The notes beneath the pieces were generated by a model, which saw only the letters and a program-made list of their open reading frames with translations, was not told where the DNA came from and did no database searches. Of a stretch of DNA of 64,000 nt, positions 1 to 12,990 are shown one piece after another. The DNA is from Marisa cornuarietis (Eukaryota; Mollusca; Gastropoda; Architaenioglossa; Ampullariidae): positions 186,001 through 250,000 of the forward strand of contig SMMW01000068.1 of the NCBI GenBank assembly GCA_004794655.1, given 5' to 3'. The stretch's first letter is position 1. Every line of letters starts with the position of its first letter. A program made the translations under genes and the position numbers.

Positions 1-2697
1 CTGGAGAATCGAGATGAAACACACTGCAGACAAGATGGAACAACTACAATACTTTTCTTGTCATTGCGGAGATGGTCAGTGGTGGGAACTGTGGCCACTG
101 GATCTTTGGCGTCCATGATGGGCGCCTGTGTGCAGAGGCCATAGACTGGACCGACCTGTAAGTGGGGTAGAGGTTCAAATTAGTTCTGGCCCGGAAAAGC
201 TTTTTGAAGTTTATAAAGAGCACAACTCTACGTGATGACCCGTCCTCGCCATGATACAACTTTTTTTTTTTAACTGTGCACTTTATGCCACATCCCGATT
301 TGTGGCGGCAGCCTGTAACCATGCTACAACTGCCAGATGCTCTTTTTTTCCCCCGCCTTCTAACCTATCACTCTTTGTCAATGCGGTAGGTACGAGACCT
401 CTGCTCTGTCTGAACTCGGCCGAGACAAACTGGCGTGCTGTCTGATTCCTTCCCAACATTTGCTGGCATAAAACGAGTCTTTTTGTCGAGCTTTCACGAG
501 CGTCGGCGAGTCGTGCCCCTTTGAGTCGAGAATGAACCGCCATGTTTTTTTGTGGGAGGCTGGGATATCAGTCAGTCTCATCTGTGCTCTCTCACGTGCA
601 TCTTTTGCACGCACATCTAAGATGCCAGGCTCAACCACGAGGGTGAACCGCGATAGTTAACAGCTTTGCTTTGGTGTTTGGACTTCAGAAACGAGTCTTC
701 TACACATGACGATAGCCAAGTCCAAGTCCAAAAATTTACTCATGATCACGTGAGCATTAGCAATGGCAAGAAACGCAAACTCTGCAGTCAGTACAACCTG
801 TGAGGTCGGAATTTTTCTTCTAGTCTAGATGTGACTATAAAGTCTGTGTCCTGAGTATAACAATATAAACTGTAATAATAATAATAATAATGAACATTAT
901 TTGTATACTCAGAGCTCTGATGTCACAAGAAACTAATTACAGCGCTTTAAAAAAAAAGGTCTGTGACATCAGTGTGTACCATCCTCTCTCCTCTATAAGC
1001 AGCTTCTGACAAAAAATTAGTCTCCTTCCCTTACTTTTCACACATCCCTTGTTGCTGTGGGTGTGTGTGTGCAATACGATATCCGCGGGCGCCGTTGCTA
1101 GGGACCAAAGCAAATGTAGACGCAGGTTACTCTCCTCCTCCTCCGTCTAACGCGCGTTGCTGTGTGTGGATGGAGTCGAATACACTCCTGCTTCCACACA
1201 AACCAACAACAAGTCGCGATTAACTCTTTACAATCCAGAATTTCTTGCTCATCCACAGAGTACATGTGGGCGTTTCGACTTCAAATAATCGAGTCCTCTT
1301 TGAACGATTTCTTCAGTAACTGTTCCGAATTATTTTGGATGTTTCGGAATAAAAATATGTTTAGCATCAACGTGGTCTTCACTTCCATTCTGATTGTGTT
1401 TTGCACACAATACTTTCATTGTTCCCCGCTGAAAAAAGTAGACGGTGTCATTGCGTAGGTACTTGTTGTTTTTGTCGCAGTTTTCTCTTATTACTTGAGT
1501 TCCGCTGCTGCCCCACTGAGTATTTTAATGTTTAAACTGGTTTGTGAGAAACAGCGATTAAAGAAATAAATTGTTTCTACCGCAAAGGCTCCAAACCATG
1601 GGGATGATGATGTGTGGACGGGGAAAGCGAGGGAGGCCCCGGTGTTGATTCATGTGAGTGTGTGTGTGTTTGTGTGTGCGTGTGCGTGTGTGCGCGTGCA
1701 CGTGTGTGTGTGTGGGGGGGGGTAGTGGAGATTAGACTGATGAAAACTGGACAACAGTAGCTGGAACTTTCTTTGCTTTTTCATGGAAATGTGAAGAAAC
1801 ATCATCATTTGTGTGTTGTTTCATATTTAAGTCCGGCCTTTATGAAAACTGATGCAGCGACAGCTTTCAGTACTGTGTGGCATGACCACAAAAACTATTT
1901 CAGCACCGTGGTAGTTATTTTCGGTATTTATTTTAAATTTCTCACTGGCTTCATAATCTGTGAATATTGTTGTAGCTTAACACCACACGTGTGGCTGACG
2001 GGTGCAAGCGATGAGAAGTACCAATCCCCGGTATCTGTACCAGTCACCAGGGTGATACAGTGTACCACCTGTTCCAGAGAGACATTGGTGGTTTGCGACC
2101 ATCACACACATAGTCTGCAATAGGACAGAGACGTGTTCATGAGTTTACAGACAACAATCTGCTGATTAATTAGGACTGCAGGCATTACTGACAGTGAGGA
2201 CCAACATCTCAGCTGATATCTGAAACCACCACCACCCGGCCTGTACATACACGAAATGGAATTGTCTTTTAGTGAAAGTTGTTAGCAAAACTTTGTCAGT
2301 TTGTTGGCATTAGTTACTGACACGAGTTTGTCAGTTTTTTGTCGTTAGTTATTGACACACTCTCTCCCGTTGCTAACTCGAAGGACTCGTTTGTCACCGT
2401 AACTAGCATGGGCTGCTGCGACTACCAAAAAAAAAAAAAAAATAAATAAATAAATTCTTCTAGTTTAAAAAAACCGTCTTGTTGCAAAAAAAGCTGTAAA
2501 CATCGGTTGTAGCTGTTATCACCGCCTTTGCATCATTTCCGGGTTGGCATTTTTGCCGTTGTTGCTTGTGGATCTGTGGCTGCCTCCGTCGTGGAATTGT
2601 GACATTTCCAGCTGTTGCTGTTAGTGAACCCTTCGTATGTCTACAACTGTGAGGTTTGTGTTGCTGTTGGCTATGGAGACGAGCAAGTACGCGCGTG

Positions 2698-2700
<3 letters not shown>

Positions 2701-2737
<37 letters not shown>
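2701..2737. repeat. (GT)n microsatellite
   Basis: An uninterrupted GT dinucleotide tract of about 37 bases. It produces an artefactual His-Thr open frame on the minus strand. Confidence 0.95.
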
Positions 2738-2738
<1 letters not shown>

Positions 2739-3582
2739 CCGTCCAGGTGAGAACGGAATTGTGTATCTTACGATTATTCTGTTACACATAATTGCATCCA
2801 CTTGAAATTTCTCCGCCAATGGCAAGAATAAAAGGGAAAGAATCAGCTCTATGCTAACTTTGTGGCGTGTGGATATCGCGCATGTGTCAGCTTACAAACA
2901 CCATGAAAACGGTGCAGAATGTCCTGTAAAAAAAAAAAAAAAACTAATGCAAAATGTATGATCCTAGACAGGATATGGTAAAAACTATGGCGGTGCGAAA
3001 ATGAATGGGTAAATCCTCTGCAAATGTTACAACACCAAGAAGTGTGGGCGGTTCCGGAAAATGTTCCGGAAAAGTAAGAAAATCGCGCACTTGCTTTTTA
3101 TTTACAGAGCATCCCTTCTAGGAAAATCTCGACAGCAAACTAGTCTCTTCATGTTTATCAACCACTTCTCTGCCTATTTAATAATTTTGTTTTTTATTTT
3201 GTTTCTTTATTTTTTTAAGAGGGGAGAGGCGGGGAAATGATTATTTTGACTTTGCTTTTGCTGATGTTTTTTTTTTTTTTTTTTGTCACTGAGAGAACGA
3301 ACACAAATACTTCCTCCTTCACTTCCCCCACAAAGCATTTGTTCAAAGCATGGTAAAAATCTCAAATCAAAACAAAATTAACGAGATTGTCATTTAAAAA
3401 ATGGTTAGAGGTCTATGTTGTATTTGAGATACAGATTCACGCTTACAATCAAGCGATTTCAAGATGACAAACAGTTATCCAGATAATAGTAAACCGATAA
3501 AAGACTGTTGCTTAAATAAAATGTTAAATGTCCAGCATTGGATAGATTGTGACCACTCGACACCAACAGCCTTCCACAAACG

Positions 3583-3583
<1 letters not shown>

Positions 3584-3638
<55 letters not shown>
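3584..3638. repeat. (GT)n microsatellite
   Basis: An uninterrupted TG/GT tract of about 55 bases, giving artefactual Val-Cys and Thr-His frames on the two strands. Confidence 0.95.
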
Positions 3639-3639
<1 letters not shown>

Positions 3640-3990
3640 GACAGAATAGCAAAACGAGCTCGCGGCCATAAACACTAAGTCCAAACCGGCCCGAACAAAT
3701 TTCTTGTGTTAAAATTAACGAAAAACCAACGCAGAAATTATGCAGAACATGACAAAAAAATATTTGACACTGAGACTTTTAGGAAACATATCGGTGTTGA
3801 CCGGAACAACAAAAAAAAAAACCCCATTGCACAACCCACTTTTTAGTTAGCAAAAGGCTTTAAAGTCATGAGAAAATATAGACTATTTCTTGACTCTGAA
3901 TACCCACTAACTCACTCCCCTCCACCTTTCATGTACCTGTTACAATTCAGCGAAAATTAGTTGCCTAGCATCCTTCCTGCGTGTACTTTC

Positions 3991-4071
3991 TGTAACATGT
4001 GATATCTGTAACATGTGATATCCGTAACATTGTAATATCTGTAACATGTAATGTCTGTAACATGTGATATC
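3991..4071 (+). repeat. 16-bp tandem repeat, about 5 copies
   Basis: The unit is tgtaacatgtgatatc, repeated about five times with point changes and one small length change. The core acatgt is palindromic. No function is evident. Confidence 0.8.
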
Positions 4072-4380
4072 AGCTCAATGCCGCAGGAGGTTTGCCAAAA
4101 CGAGTTTGTCCCCTGTGAGTATCTGACAGCCGCCTTAAACACATCAACTATGTTTCTGTGGTAATTACATCCAGTGTCAATGTGACAAGCTGTTGATGAA
4201 AAATAACTGTGGAATAAAGTGAGTACCGACACTAGACACGCTGCTACAAATTTCACCCCAAAAAAGTGCTTGAAACCGACTCCTTCGCCCCATCCCACAC
4301 CTTTCTACCCCCGCACCCTCCTCCCCCCCAAAAAAAAACCCAACCCCAACTCAAGTAAAGGAGCAATAATATTGTCTTAC

Positions 4381-4798
4381 CTTTGGGTTTGTTTTCCTTT
4401 TTGTCAAGTTCTGGCGACAGGCACGTGGAGGAGGGAGAAGGTGACGATGCACACAGGTAAGTCCCGTTTGTCATCGAATCGTATCCCCCAGTCCGCGGGG
4501 GAGGGGGTTGAGGAGGATACGGCGAGGCTAGATCCTTGGGGGATGGTGTAACCGGGAAATAGTGGCTGGCCGAGGTCCGGTAGCCGTTGAGCGAGCGGTC
4601 AACGCCGAGGTGATGCGAGTACATCCCCTGCATGAGCCCCCAGTCACTGGCGTAGGACGGATACCCGCCCGCACCCCCACCCTGCATGCAGTCGGCGAAG
4701 GGGGTGGCCCGCGGGAGGAAGCGTCCCATCCCGTAGCTGCACGACGTCGTCGACTGCGGCTGTCCTCGAACAGCGCCAGACCTCTCCAGTCCATCCAT
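4381..4798 (-). CDS. probable N-terminal coding exon of a developmental regulator (partial)
   Basis: A minus-strand frame opens with ATG at 4798 (MDGLERSG...) and runs about 139 codons to a good donor: the coding sequence ends ...NKPK plus one base at 4381, followed by gtaagac. The peptide is rich in Gly, Ser, Tyr, Pro and His, with segments such as SYASDWGLMQGMYSHHLG and SHYFPVTPSPKDL, then a Lys-rich end (DKKENKPK). That composition is typical of the low-complexity N-terminus of homeobox, forkhead or similar transcription factors, but no DNA-binding domain is visible and I cannot name the family. The segment is GC-rich compared with its surroundings, as expected for a first exon. The frame continues past the donor into poly-G sequence, which supports the exon ending at the donor. 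Downstream exons would lie below 4381 or outside the window. Confidence 0.45.
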
Positions 4799-5640
4799 GA
4801 CGACACCACCAGCAACTCGCACAGCGAACAACAGCAGCAGCAGCAGTGGCGGCAGCGGCTACGGGTGTCTAGAAACTCCGACGCTGCGTGAGTGACAACA
4901 ACAACAACCACGACACACCATGCGAACGACACAGCGAGGTTTTGCGCACCGCGGCCACCACATTCAGACCGCCAGCACGAACTCTGCGGCAACAGACAAG
5001 AAGTTACAGATCCACAACGAACGCCTTTCAGATCGACAGCCAGACAGGAGGTGGCGAACCGTGGGAAGTAACATTACTCCATCCGTCGATTGCCAGAAAT
5101 CCTGGAAGCACTGACGGGGGCTAACTTCGCTGCTCTCTGGCACCAGAACAAGTGACACACGTCCGACTGAAGAGTCTCCTAAGTTTCTTGATTTTCTCTC
5201 TCTCTCTCCTCCCTTGCTGCTCAACGACGCGTGTCGAGAAAGCGATGACTTGATGAAGCTCGTCACTTCCTACCCCGACACACCTTCGGGTGGGAGACAG
5301 GCCTGTGGAGCACGAGGAGGGAGCCCCCGTCGAGAGAGAAAGAGCGAGCGTGAGGCAGTGGGGCCGAAGCCGATGTGCTTGTGACGGCGTGATGATGAGA
5401 GAGTTCTCTCCCGCTGCGCGCTCCTTGCAGACTTACTTCCCTTACCAGGCCCACAGAGGCTTCCCCCGAGCGCAGGAGGAGGGAGGTGAGTGGTGGTGGA
5501 TGGCGAGTAGGGGAGGGGAGGGCGATGATGGAAGGGTATTCCTCGGCTAGACGGACAGATATCGTGGAAACAAACTTCCAACGCCTCTTGAAAGGATGCA
5601 GCGGAAGGATCTAAATAAGCAGCAGTGATGAGGCAATTAG
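4799..5640 (-). promoter_or_regulatory. GC-rich, CpG-containing putative promoter/5' UTR
   Basis: This stretch upstream of the 4381-4798 exon has higher GC and more CpG than the AT-rich flanks, and contains CAG/CTG-rich runs and CT-rich tracts. It is the expected place for the promoter and 5' UTR of the minus-strand exon. I found no clear TATA box. Open frames on both strands in this area probably reflect GC content. Confidence 0.3.
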
Positions 5641-5788
5641 GAGGGAAGGGGGGTTGGTATTGCGTAAGACCCTTCCCCCTCCCCTCATCAAACAATGCCT
5701 CATGATCTGGTCAGTATCCTTGACGGCCATCTACAGTGAGCAAGTCACCGCGTGGACTGAAAGCTTTCCATGTAAGTATATGGCCCTC

Positions 5789-5878
5789 GTCAGTAAAGCC
5801 CAGAACATCACAGCGCACGGAGCAAAAAGCATCGAGTCGTTTCACCTTCAAAAGCTACTTTCTTGTGAACTGCAGTTT
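5789..5878 (+). repeat. dispersed repeat, copy 1 (partner at 9671-9759)
   Basis: About 90 bases here recur at 9671-9759 in the same orientation. They share a cagtaaagccca-like start, a gcaaaaagcatcgagtcgtt-like middle and the conserved end aaaagctactttcttgtgaa. No coding potential or terminal repeats are obvious. Confidence 0.7.
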
Positions 5879-6659
5879 AAAAAAAATCTGTTTAAGCGTT
5901 TGCTGAACACACACACAGAGGTCCTTATCTACCAAGTTTACTGCACGCCGATGGAGCTTTGTGGTCTTGGACACCCAGGGGAAAACGAGTCATCGAGAAA
6001 GTTCGTTTCTCTTGCAGTTCAGTGGACGACAACATCCATATTTACCTCCATTCCACTTCAAAACCTCATTGTTTTATTTGTTTACTTGCATGACTGACTG
6101 TGTGCAAAGTCTGTCTACGCAAAGATTACCAGCGCATTAAAGATGGGAAATAAGAAAAAAGGCCGTTAATCTGAAATACCCATTCACTTTCATCGCTTTT
6201 ATTGTAATTTAGACCTCCCCCCTCCCCCCCCCACACACATTAGTCCACATCTCTTCATACATAAACACAGTTTTATACTCACACAAACAAATTGATATAG
6301 AGATGGACAAATTGACCGACTGACCTACTGACTGATATCGTGTTAATTTGTTTTAAAGTTTCCTACCTATAGAGAAGTTTCATCTGATTATTTCTAACCC
6401 CAGTTCTCGCCGTCTGGCGGCAAATTCCTCTGGTGTTAGTCTCACTTCCTCTCTCTCTCTCTGAGGGCCGGGTGGCTCGTGCTGGGTGCCAGCAGTCAGC
6501 TGCAGCCTGTAATGTGTAGCAAGCGAGCGCCTTTGGCGAGCACGCGTAACGTTTCCCAACGCCAGCTGACGCTCCCACCCCCCACCCCCTGGTCCCCGAG
6601 CTACGTGCCCATACAGGGGGGCGCCTGGCGCCAACGGAAGCCGTAAACATCAGAAACAA

Positions 6660-6667
6660 TACAACCA

Positions 6668-6701
<34 letters not shown>

Positions 6702-6741
6702 CAATAGGGTACGTGAGTAGGGTATATATGTGCGTGCGTGC

Positions 6742-6776
<35 letters not shown>

Positions 6777-6834
6777 ACAATAGGGTATGTGTTTGTGTGC
6801 GTATATGAATGAGTAGGGTATATATATATATATA

Positions 6835-6865
<31 letters not shown>

Positions 6866-7130
6866 CAATAGGGTACGTGAGTAGGGTATATATGTGCGTG
6901 TGTGTGTGTGAGAGAGAGAGAGAGAGACAATAGGGTACGTGTTTGTGTGCATATGAGTAGGGTATGTAGGTGCGTGTGTGTGTGTGTGTTTGAGTGACAG
7001 AGAGAGACGATACAGTACGTGTGCGTGCATGAGTAGGGTATATGCGTGCGTGTATGTGTGTATGAATAGGTGTGTGAATAAAGTAAGTGTCCGTGAGTAG
7101 AGTGTGTATAGGAGTGAGTGTCTCAGCCTC
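6660..7130. repeat. compound minisatellite/microsatellite array
   Basis: A motif close to gacaatagggtacgtgagta, followed by gggtatata, recurs about five times, separated by variable (GT)n, (GCGT)n and (GA)n tracts. The minus-strand open frames across it are long runs of His-Thr, Ser-Leu and Tyr-Thr and are artefacts of the repeat. Confidence 0.9.
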
Positions 7131-8587
7131 ACTTGTCAACACAGTGTGTGGATCACAGACATCTCTACCTCCATGCCGTAGAAGTCTGTGATGTCGATTA
7201 CCCCCCCCCCCCCGCTGCCGACTTTTTACCGCCTTCTGTGACCGGAATTTACTATCCCTGTCTTCTTGACTGAATATCAATTAAAACAATTCCCTTTACT
7301 TGCAAAGTCTGTTTTCTTATAACTCGTGACACAGAGACCTTGCGAACAAAAAAAAAAGTTAATTTGTTTTGTTTTTGCTTTTAATTATAGGTTGATGTTG
7401 TTGACACGCTCCAGCCTCTCCTGAAGGTTCATCACGACAATCTGACTCTCAAACTCTTTTCACGGAGCTGTGTAGAATGCTCACACTTAAATTGTTCTCA
7501 TTTTTGGAACATATATTTTGTAATTTACATTCAACGATGCTGGGCCGTTTAATGATTACATTGAATGATGCTGGCCCTATTATCGGTTATCGATTATCGG
7601 TATCTGTCTTGTGACAGCGGTTACTGCCGGTGGGTCGTGGTATACAAACTATAATGGCGGCTGTAAATTTGATCGTTATTCTCAGAAAACGAGCGGAAAG
7701 CAGCCTCTGACAGGTCTTTTAAAAAAATGACATTAATGGCAGTTGTGTTGGAATCTTTGCGATGGCTGGAGCAGGTGTGAAAAGACAACATTTCGCAGCC
7801 TGCATTTGTCACAAGCGCCGTAACCATCTCTGCACCCCTCACCATAACCACCACAATGATTAGCCCACTTTGTGAAAGCACAGCTCCACCTACATTTATA
7901 CGATCACTCACAGAGCATTCTTTCGAAGCTAGTCAGTCGGTCTGTTTGTCCGTCTGTCTGTGCATATGTAAGGCGTCTTTCTGTGCCCACTCGCGGAAAG
8001 AGGAAGAGAGAAAATGTGAAGTGGAAGGTGAAGTGTCGGTAGGGCGCCTTAAGTGTGACAGACAAGTGGGCGGAGCGTGGCGAGAGGCCTGGCCCCGCCC
8101 CTCACGTCTCTCCGAAAGCGATGACAGCTGACACATACAGGGTCAGGAGGCGGGGCTTACTCCACCGACGCTCGCTCTGGTTCCAGCGCCTGCCTGCCAC
8201 TCAGCTACTCTTCTTGTATGGTACCAAAAGCATGTCATAATTCGATTTTTCACAAAATTCGTTTATCAACAGTAAGTCTACGTTCTCATGCTTTAGCCAG
8301 AGACTTTTCTCAGATTTTATACAGGTTTTAATTAAGTACTCGTCTCTAGTTGTCTCTCACACAGCCTGATGTTTGTTTACCTGTCTGGGACTAAAGGATA
8401 CAATAATTACAGCATAGTGTGTCTTCAAAAGCGTATTTAACAATTTGAGTATTATTTAACAGAACCTTTCTGTTTTGGTTAAGAGTTGAAAATAATACAG
8501 AACTTTATATCTACGTCTTAGCAAAACGTTGGACTTTGGTGCAGCGCTAGTTTCCAAACGATCATATGAAAGCAAGTTATAAGTAAA

Positions 8588-8589
<2 letters not shown>

Positions 8590-8670
<81 letters not shown>
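8590..8670. repeat. (TG)n microsatellite
   Basis: An uninterrupted TG tract of about 81 bases, the longest pure dinucleotide run in the window. Confidence 0.97.
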
Positions 8671-8671
<1 letters not shown>

Positions 8672-9670
8672 CACATCCACATATTCGCACTGTTTGTCCG
8701 ATCCTCATAAAAATTTGGTAGAAAAATTCATTTTGATAATGGGTCAGTCACAAGCGTAAGTGTACGTTTCTCCAAAGCATGTTTATTTTTTCTGTTCTAA
8801 GATCTTGCATCTCTACCCCCTACCCCCCCCCCCCAAAAAAAAGAAGAAAAAAGCCATCAGCAATACAATTTGCGACGTAGTACTAATGTGAACAGCATTT
8901 GAGAGGGTAGTGATAGATAGATAAATAGATAGATAGATGTTAAAGGGGACCAGATAGAGTTGTGTAGTGGATGGCACCACAATTTTATCTCTCCCTTCGC
9001 TTTGCTTCGTACCACGCTGTAGAAAGGAAGCTCTCAACCTGTCAGCCCAGGTAAGGGATAAGAGTACAAGTGTTTCACTGACATCGTACATGGATAAGCT
9101 TGACTCAAATGAAGTGAGAGAGTGCAAAAGTTGACAATAACATTATCTATGTAAGAGCGGCAAAAATCAACCTGGGCGAATCTTCCCCGTCCCCCCCCCC
9201 CCCAAAAAAACTTGAAAAAGCGAGACTGCTACACTTGCACTGAAAACCACTCGTTTTACCCAGTAACAGCTTCTACAAAAAGCAGTCCTAGAGCATGATA
9301 GTGATTCAAGTAAGAGGTTTTTTTTAGTTCCAAAATGCCCGTTTCTTCAAGGTCATTTATTTGGGCAGAATTTTATTAAAACGGTTATTTTTAACTTCTC
9401 GTTAATTTAATTACGACGAGAAGAAGAGTTTTGGTAGATTTGACAAATGTTTGGTGAGTTGGGGGACGGTTTGGTGCCTAACTAGTGATAATATGGAACC
9501 AATAGCTTAGGGCAGGCAAACATCCTCCTGGACACAACGGTATCTCAACTGTCGCAATTTAAAAATTAAAGCTCCATGTAAATGTGCATAAAAATGTCGT
9601 TAGGTGCGTTTGTCAGCCATAGTTGTTGCACTGACCTTCAGGTTAAAGGTCAGGGTCATCTGCTCCATGG

Positions 9671-9759
9671 TCAGTGAAGCCCAGTAACTTCAAAGCGCCT
9701 GAAGCAAAAAGCGTCGAGTCGTTTCGGGTTCAAAAGCTACTTTCTTGTGAACTGCAGTC
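9671..9759 (+). repeat. dispersed repeat, copy 2 (partner at 5789-5878)
   Basis: Direct partner of the segment at 5789-5878. The two share the block ending in aaaagctactttcttgtgaa followed by ctgcagt, with scattered substitutions upstream. Confidence 0.7.
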
Positions 9760-10429
9760 GGCTATTCCTCCTCTCTCTCTCTCTCGATCTCTTTTTCTTG
9801 TAATCGTCTTTCTTTTGTCCTGGAAGCTATCTTTTGGGCACAAAAAGGGAAATCATTTTCTTTGAGCTCTCGCGGTCAATGGTCACTGGGGATGGAGGTC
9901 AGTTAGTTCATTTTCTAACTCTCTCACTTCTCTTACAGGTTTATTCTTCGCTGTGAAAACATCTTTTGAATTTTACTTACTTTCCTGCCTTTCCGTTGCT
10001 GTGTGACATTCTGGGATCTCGCCTGTACCCGAGAAGCCCACCACCCACCACCGAGCACCAACAACCACACGGCATTTACAAACCGCTCGAGGTTCGAAGA
10101 TGTGGGATGCAGAAAGAAGTCGAGTTGAGAATGAAGGAGTCTGTAGTTAACAATATATGGCAAGTAAGACAGTACAAGTCTTCCCGAGTTAATTTTTCTC
10201 GAAGGATTTTTGAAATGCCTGAAAATTCGATCTATGCCCAGCTGAAAAAGAAAACATGTGGCAGATGAATGGATGGTGACGGAAAAGTGAAGACAAAACG
10301 AATTAGGGTTCTTTAAACAAAATTAATTACAATTATTCCAAATTGATATCATTTGGTACGAAATCTGTAAGAAGAAAGTGTGTTACCTAATGAAACGATC
10401 CGCCATCCCCCCAACCACTCACTCTCTCG

Positions 10430-10460
<31 letters not shown>

Positions 10461-10748
10461 TTGTCTTGACAAGAACTGTGAGTGCCTGGTGACAGTACAA
10501 GTCATTTGTTACGAAGATAATAAGTGTCTGATGAAAGGATGCCACTTTTTGAGAACAGTAAGTTCCCGACGAAAGCATTTTCATCACATTGCGACACAAG
10601 CAGCGAGGAATCCAGAATTTGTGACAAGAACAGCAGAGGGGCAGGTGGGGGGGGGGTAGACAATCATGTTAAGCGACAGTAAATATGTTTTTATGTTAAA
10701 TATAAAAATATTTCCCGACCCCAAGAAGAAGAGTTTGTAAGCCAGATA

Positions 10749-10851
10749 TGAGTGAGTGAGTGAGTGAGTGAGTGAGTGAGTGAGTGAGTGAGTGAGTGAG
10801 TGAGTGAGTGAGTGAGTGAGTGAGTGAGTGAGTGAGTGAGTGAGTGAGTGA
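10749..10851. repeat. (TGAG)n microsatellite
   Basis: A pure tetranucleotide array of about 103 bases (roughly 25 units). On the minus strand it reads as open Leu-Thr-His-Ser repeats because the 4-base unit contains no stop in those frames. Confidence 0.97.
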
Positions 10852-12055
10852 AACAGGCGCATGTTCGACGCACTTCTTTGTCGGCGGGTGAGAGAGCAGG
10901 TATCGGGGCGAGAGAACACTTGGGGGAACTGTGATGATGGCAGGTGAATTGGTAGGGCGGCAGTGCACTTTCTTACTGATGGTGATGCAGACGACGACAC
11001 CGATGATAAGACAAAACGCATAAACAAACTAATTACTGCCAATCAATAATAAGAACAATAATAATACCGTAACAGTGAAGTGCGGTTGGCGATAATTAGG
11101 AACTGATACTTGGCGGCCCACCTGGTTTTTCACTCCCCGCAAGTTTTCCCCACTCTCCGCTTCGCATCACGAGAGTTCGCTGTCAAAAAAAAAAAAAAAA
11201 GTGTGTGTGGCGGTGGGGTGGGTGGGGTGGGTGGAATGGGGGTGGGAGGTATCCCCTTCCCACTTCGGGCGAAGCGGGGTGGGCCTGTGCAACAGATTGA
11301 GAAACCTTCGTGGTGCCGCCTTCCTCCCTCTCTGCCTCCCTCCGCTTCCACCGTCCGGGGTCAAGAAGGTCGCACTACTCGCAGAGTGGCTTTACGGTTC
11401 TAATCTGTTTGGGTTAGCTCTCTTCAAAGGCGCAGGGCGGCCGCGGGTGTGGGCGATCACGTGACAAATTCCTCTTGCAACTGCCGCTTCAGTCGTCACC
11501 CCCTTGTCTTTGATTGCAAACGCAGGCGGAGCGGAGGTGCGCGAGGCGTAGCGACTCACCGCCACTTGTCTAAACAGACACGGGCGGTCAAAGGGTCGAG
11601 TAATTAGTTCTAACGTACTGGGCTCATTTGCCACCCTTGATTACCGCCGCGTGTAGCCGCGCCCATGACAAACAAGAGCTCCTGTAACAGAGGCTCAGTT
11701 GATTTATGGCGAGGAGGAAAGTATGGTTCCTTGTTCCCCCTAACAAGAGACTTTCGCGATGAGCGACTGACTCAATAATAACAATAATGTGCGACCTTGA
11801 GGATTAATTAAGCCAGTCATGTGTTCTAAGCGACTGTTGTCCTCAGACTGTAGGACAGGTATAATAGTTTTCAGCAATGTGTCTTCACTGCTCAATCTCC
11901 CCTGAGAACTCAGTGAGTCTTCGCATTGTTCTTGGTTTTACATCTTTGTGACTGTTGCGCGGATACTGTACATACTGTTCAGCACGTGACTTCCTGTTGG
12001 TCAGAATATACAGATTAGCTTTATTAACTTCATTATTCAGGGTCATAGGCATACA

Positions 12056-12215
12056 CTTCAGTAGGAAGATGCTCGGTTCTGGTGGGGTGGGGGGAAGGGG
12101 TTGGGGAAGCAAACTCAATGCTGACAGTGAGCGACGTTCACATTCTTGTTCCCTCGGTATTATTATTTTTTTTTGAGAAGGTGGCTGTCCCCTCGGACCC
12201 CATTCCTCTGGTTCC
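12056..12215 (+). mobile_element. diverged MITE related to the element at 16905-17050
   Basis: This segment shares with 16905-17050 the blocks cagtaggaagatgctc, caatgctgaca and acgttcacattcttg in the same order, then a comparable gtggctgtccc block. The terminal sequences are degraded, so it looks like an older copy of the same non-autonomous element. Confidence 0.55.
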
Positions 12216-12937
12216 ACTTTGATATAAACTTTCTTTACTTAAAGGGGTCCATAAATTTTAAAACAGGCTCCCTGAGCACTTGAAAATAAAGAGAAACGGT
12301 TGTGTGTAAGAAATTTATTTTTTTGTTTATTTGCTTGTTTGTTTGTTTTTTTTTAATTATTTAAATTGGCTGATCCTTCACAAGTTCGGCTTAATTCATG
12401 TCTAGCGAGAATCAACACAGTGTGCATGTGATTACTTACATAGGAAATTGGTCAAAGCAGTGGCCCATTGTCCTTTTTTTTCTTTTTGGAATTCTCTCAC
12501 GTCACTGGTAGTCCCAAACAAATCGCCAAAAAAATAATCACTTTTTTAATAAGTGCGCCATGCTTTTGTGTTTGTTTCACTTCACTTTCTCCGTCGGCGA
12601 CGAAAGGATTTCACAAACATTTCACAGAGATTCGTCTGACTGTGAAATGGAAGCAGCATTAAACAAAAGACGAGGAAGAGAGATTGCACATCAGACTGAA
12701 AGGACTGTGAGATTTAACCGCTCGTTGACGTCGTCGAACAACACCAAGACCTCTCCACCACATGGACTACAAAGAAAAAGCCTCAACTTTGGAAACATCT
12801 GGCAACTGCAGTCGATACTCTTGACAAACAGAAAAGGGAATAAAAACGGTTGGTTTTTTTTTTTGTTTTTGTTTTTTTAAAAAAAGGTCCAACCGAAAGC
12901 TAGTTCATCGACTACAACAGCACATTGTCGAGGACAA

Positions 12938-12990
12938 GGCCAATGACAATGACAATGCCAAACTTTATTAATCCCAGTGGGCAATTATAC
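12938..12990 (-). repeat. LINE-like 3' tail fragment
   Basis: Read on the minus strand, this contains a gggattaataaagt-type end followed by short tandem cattgt units, a form commonly seen at the 3' ends of non-LTR retrotransposons. Only the tail is visible. Confidence 0.4.

Larger units (their letters stand above)
1..3990. other. no recognisable gene; simple repeats only
   Basis: I see no conserved protein motif or convincing exon here. Open frames are short and of random composition. The stretch contains GT-rich runs at about 1655-1714, 2701-2737 and 3584-3638, and several homopolymer A or T tracts. Confidence 0.5.

Noticed and set aside
6363..7280. A 305-residue minus-strand open frame rich in His, Thr, Tyr and Leu
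   Set aside because: It is produced by the GT/GA satellite array; all frames stay open there and no domain is present.
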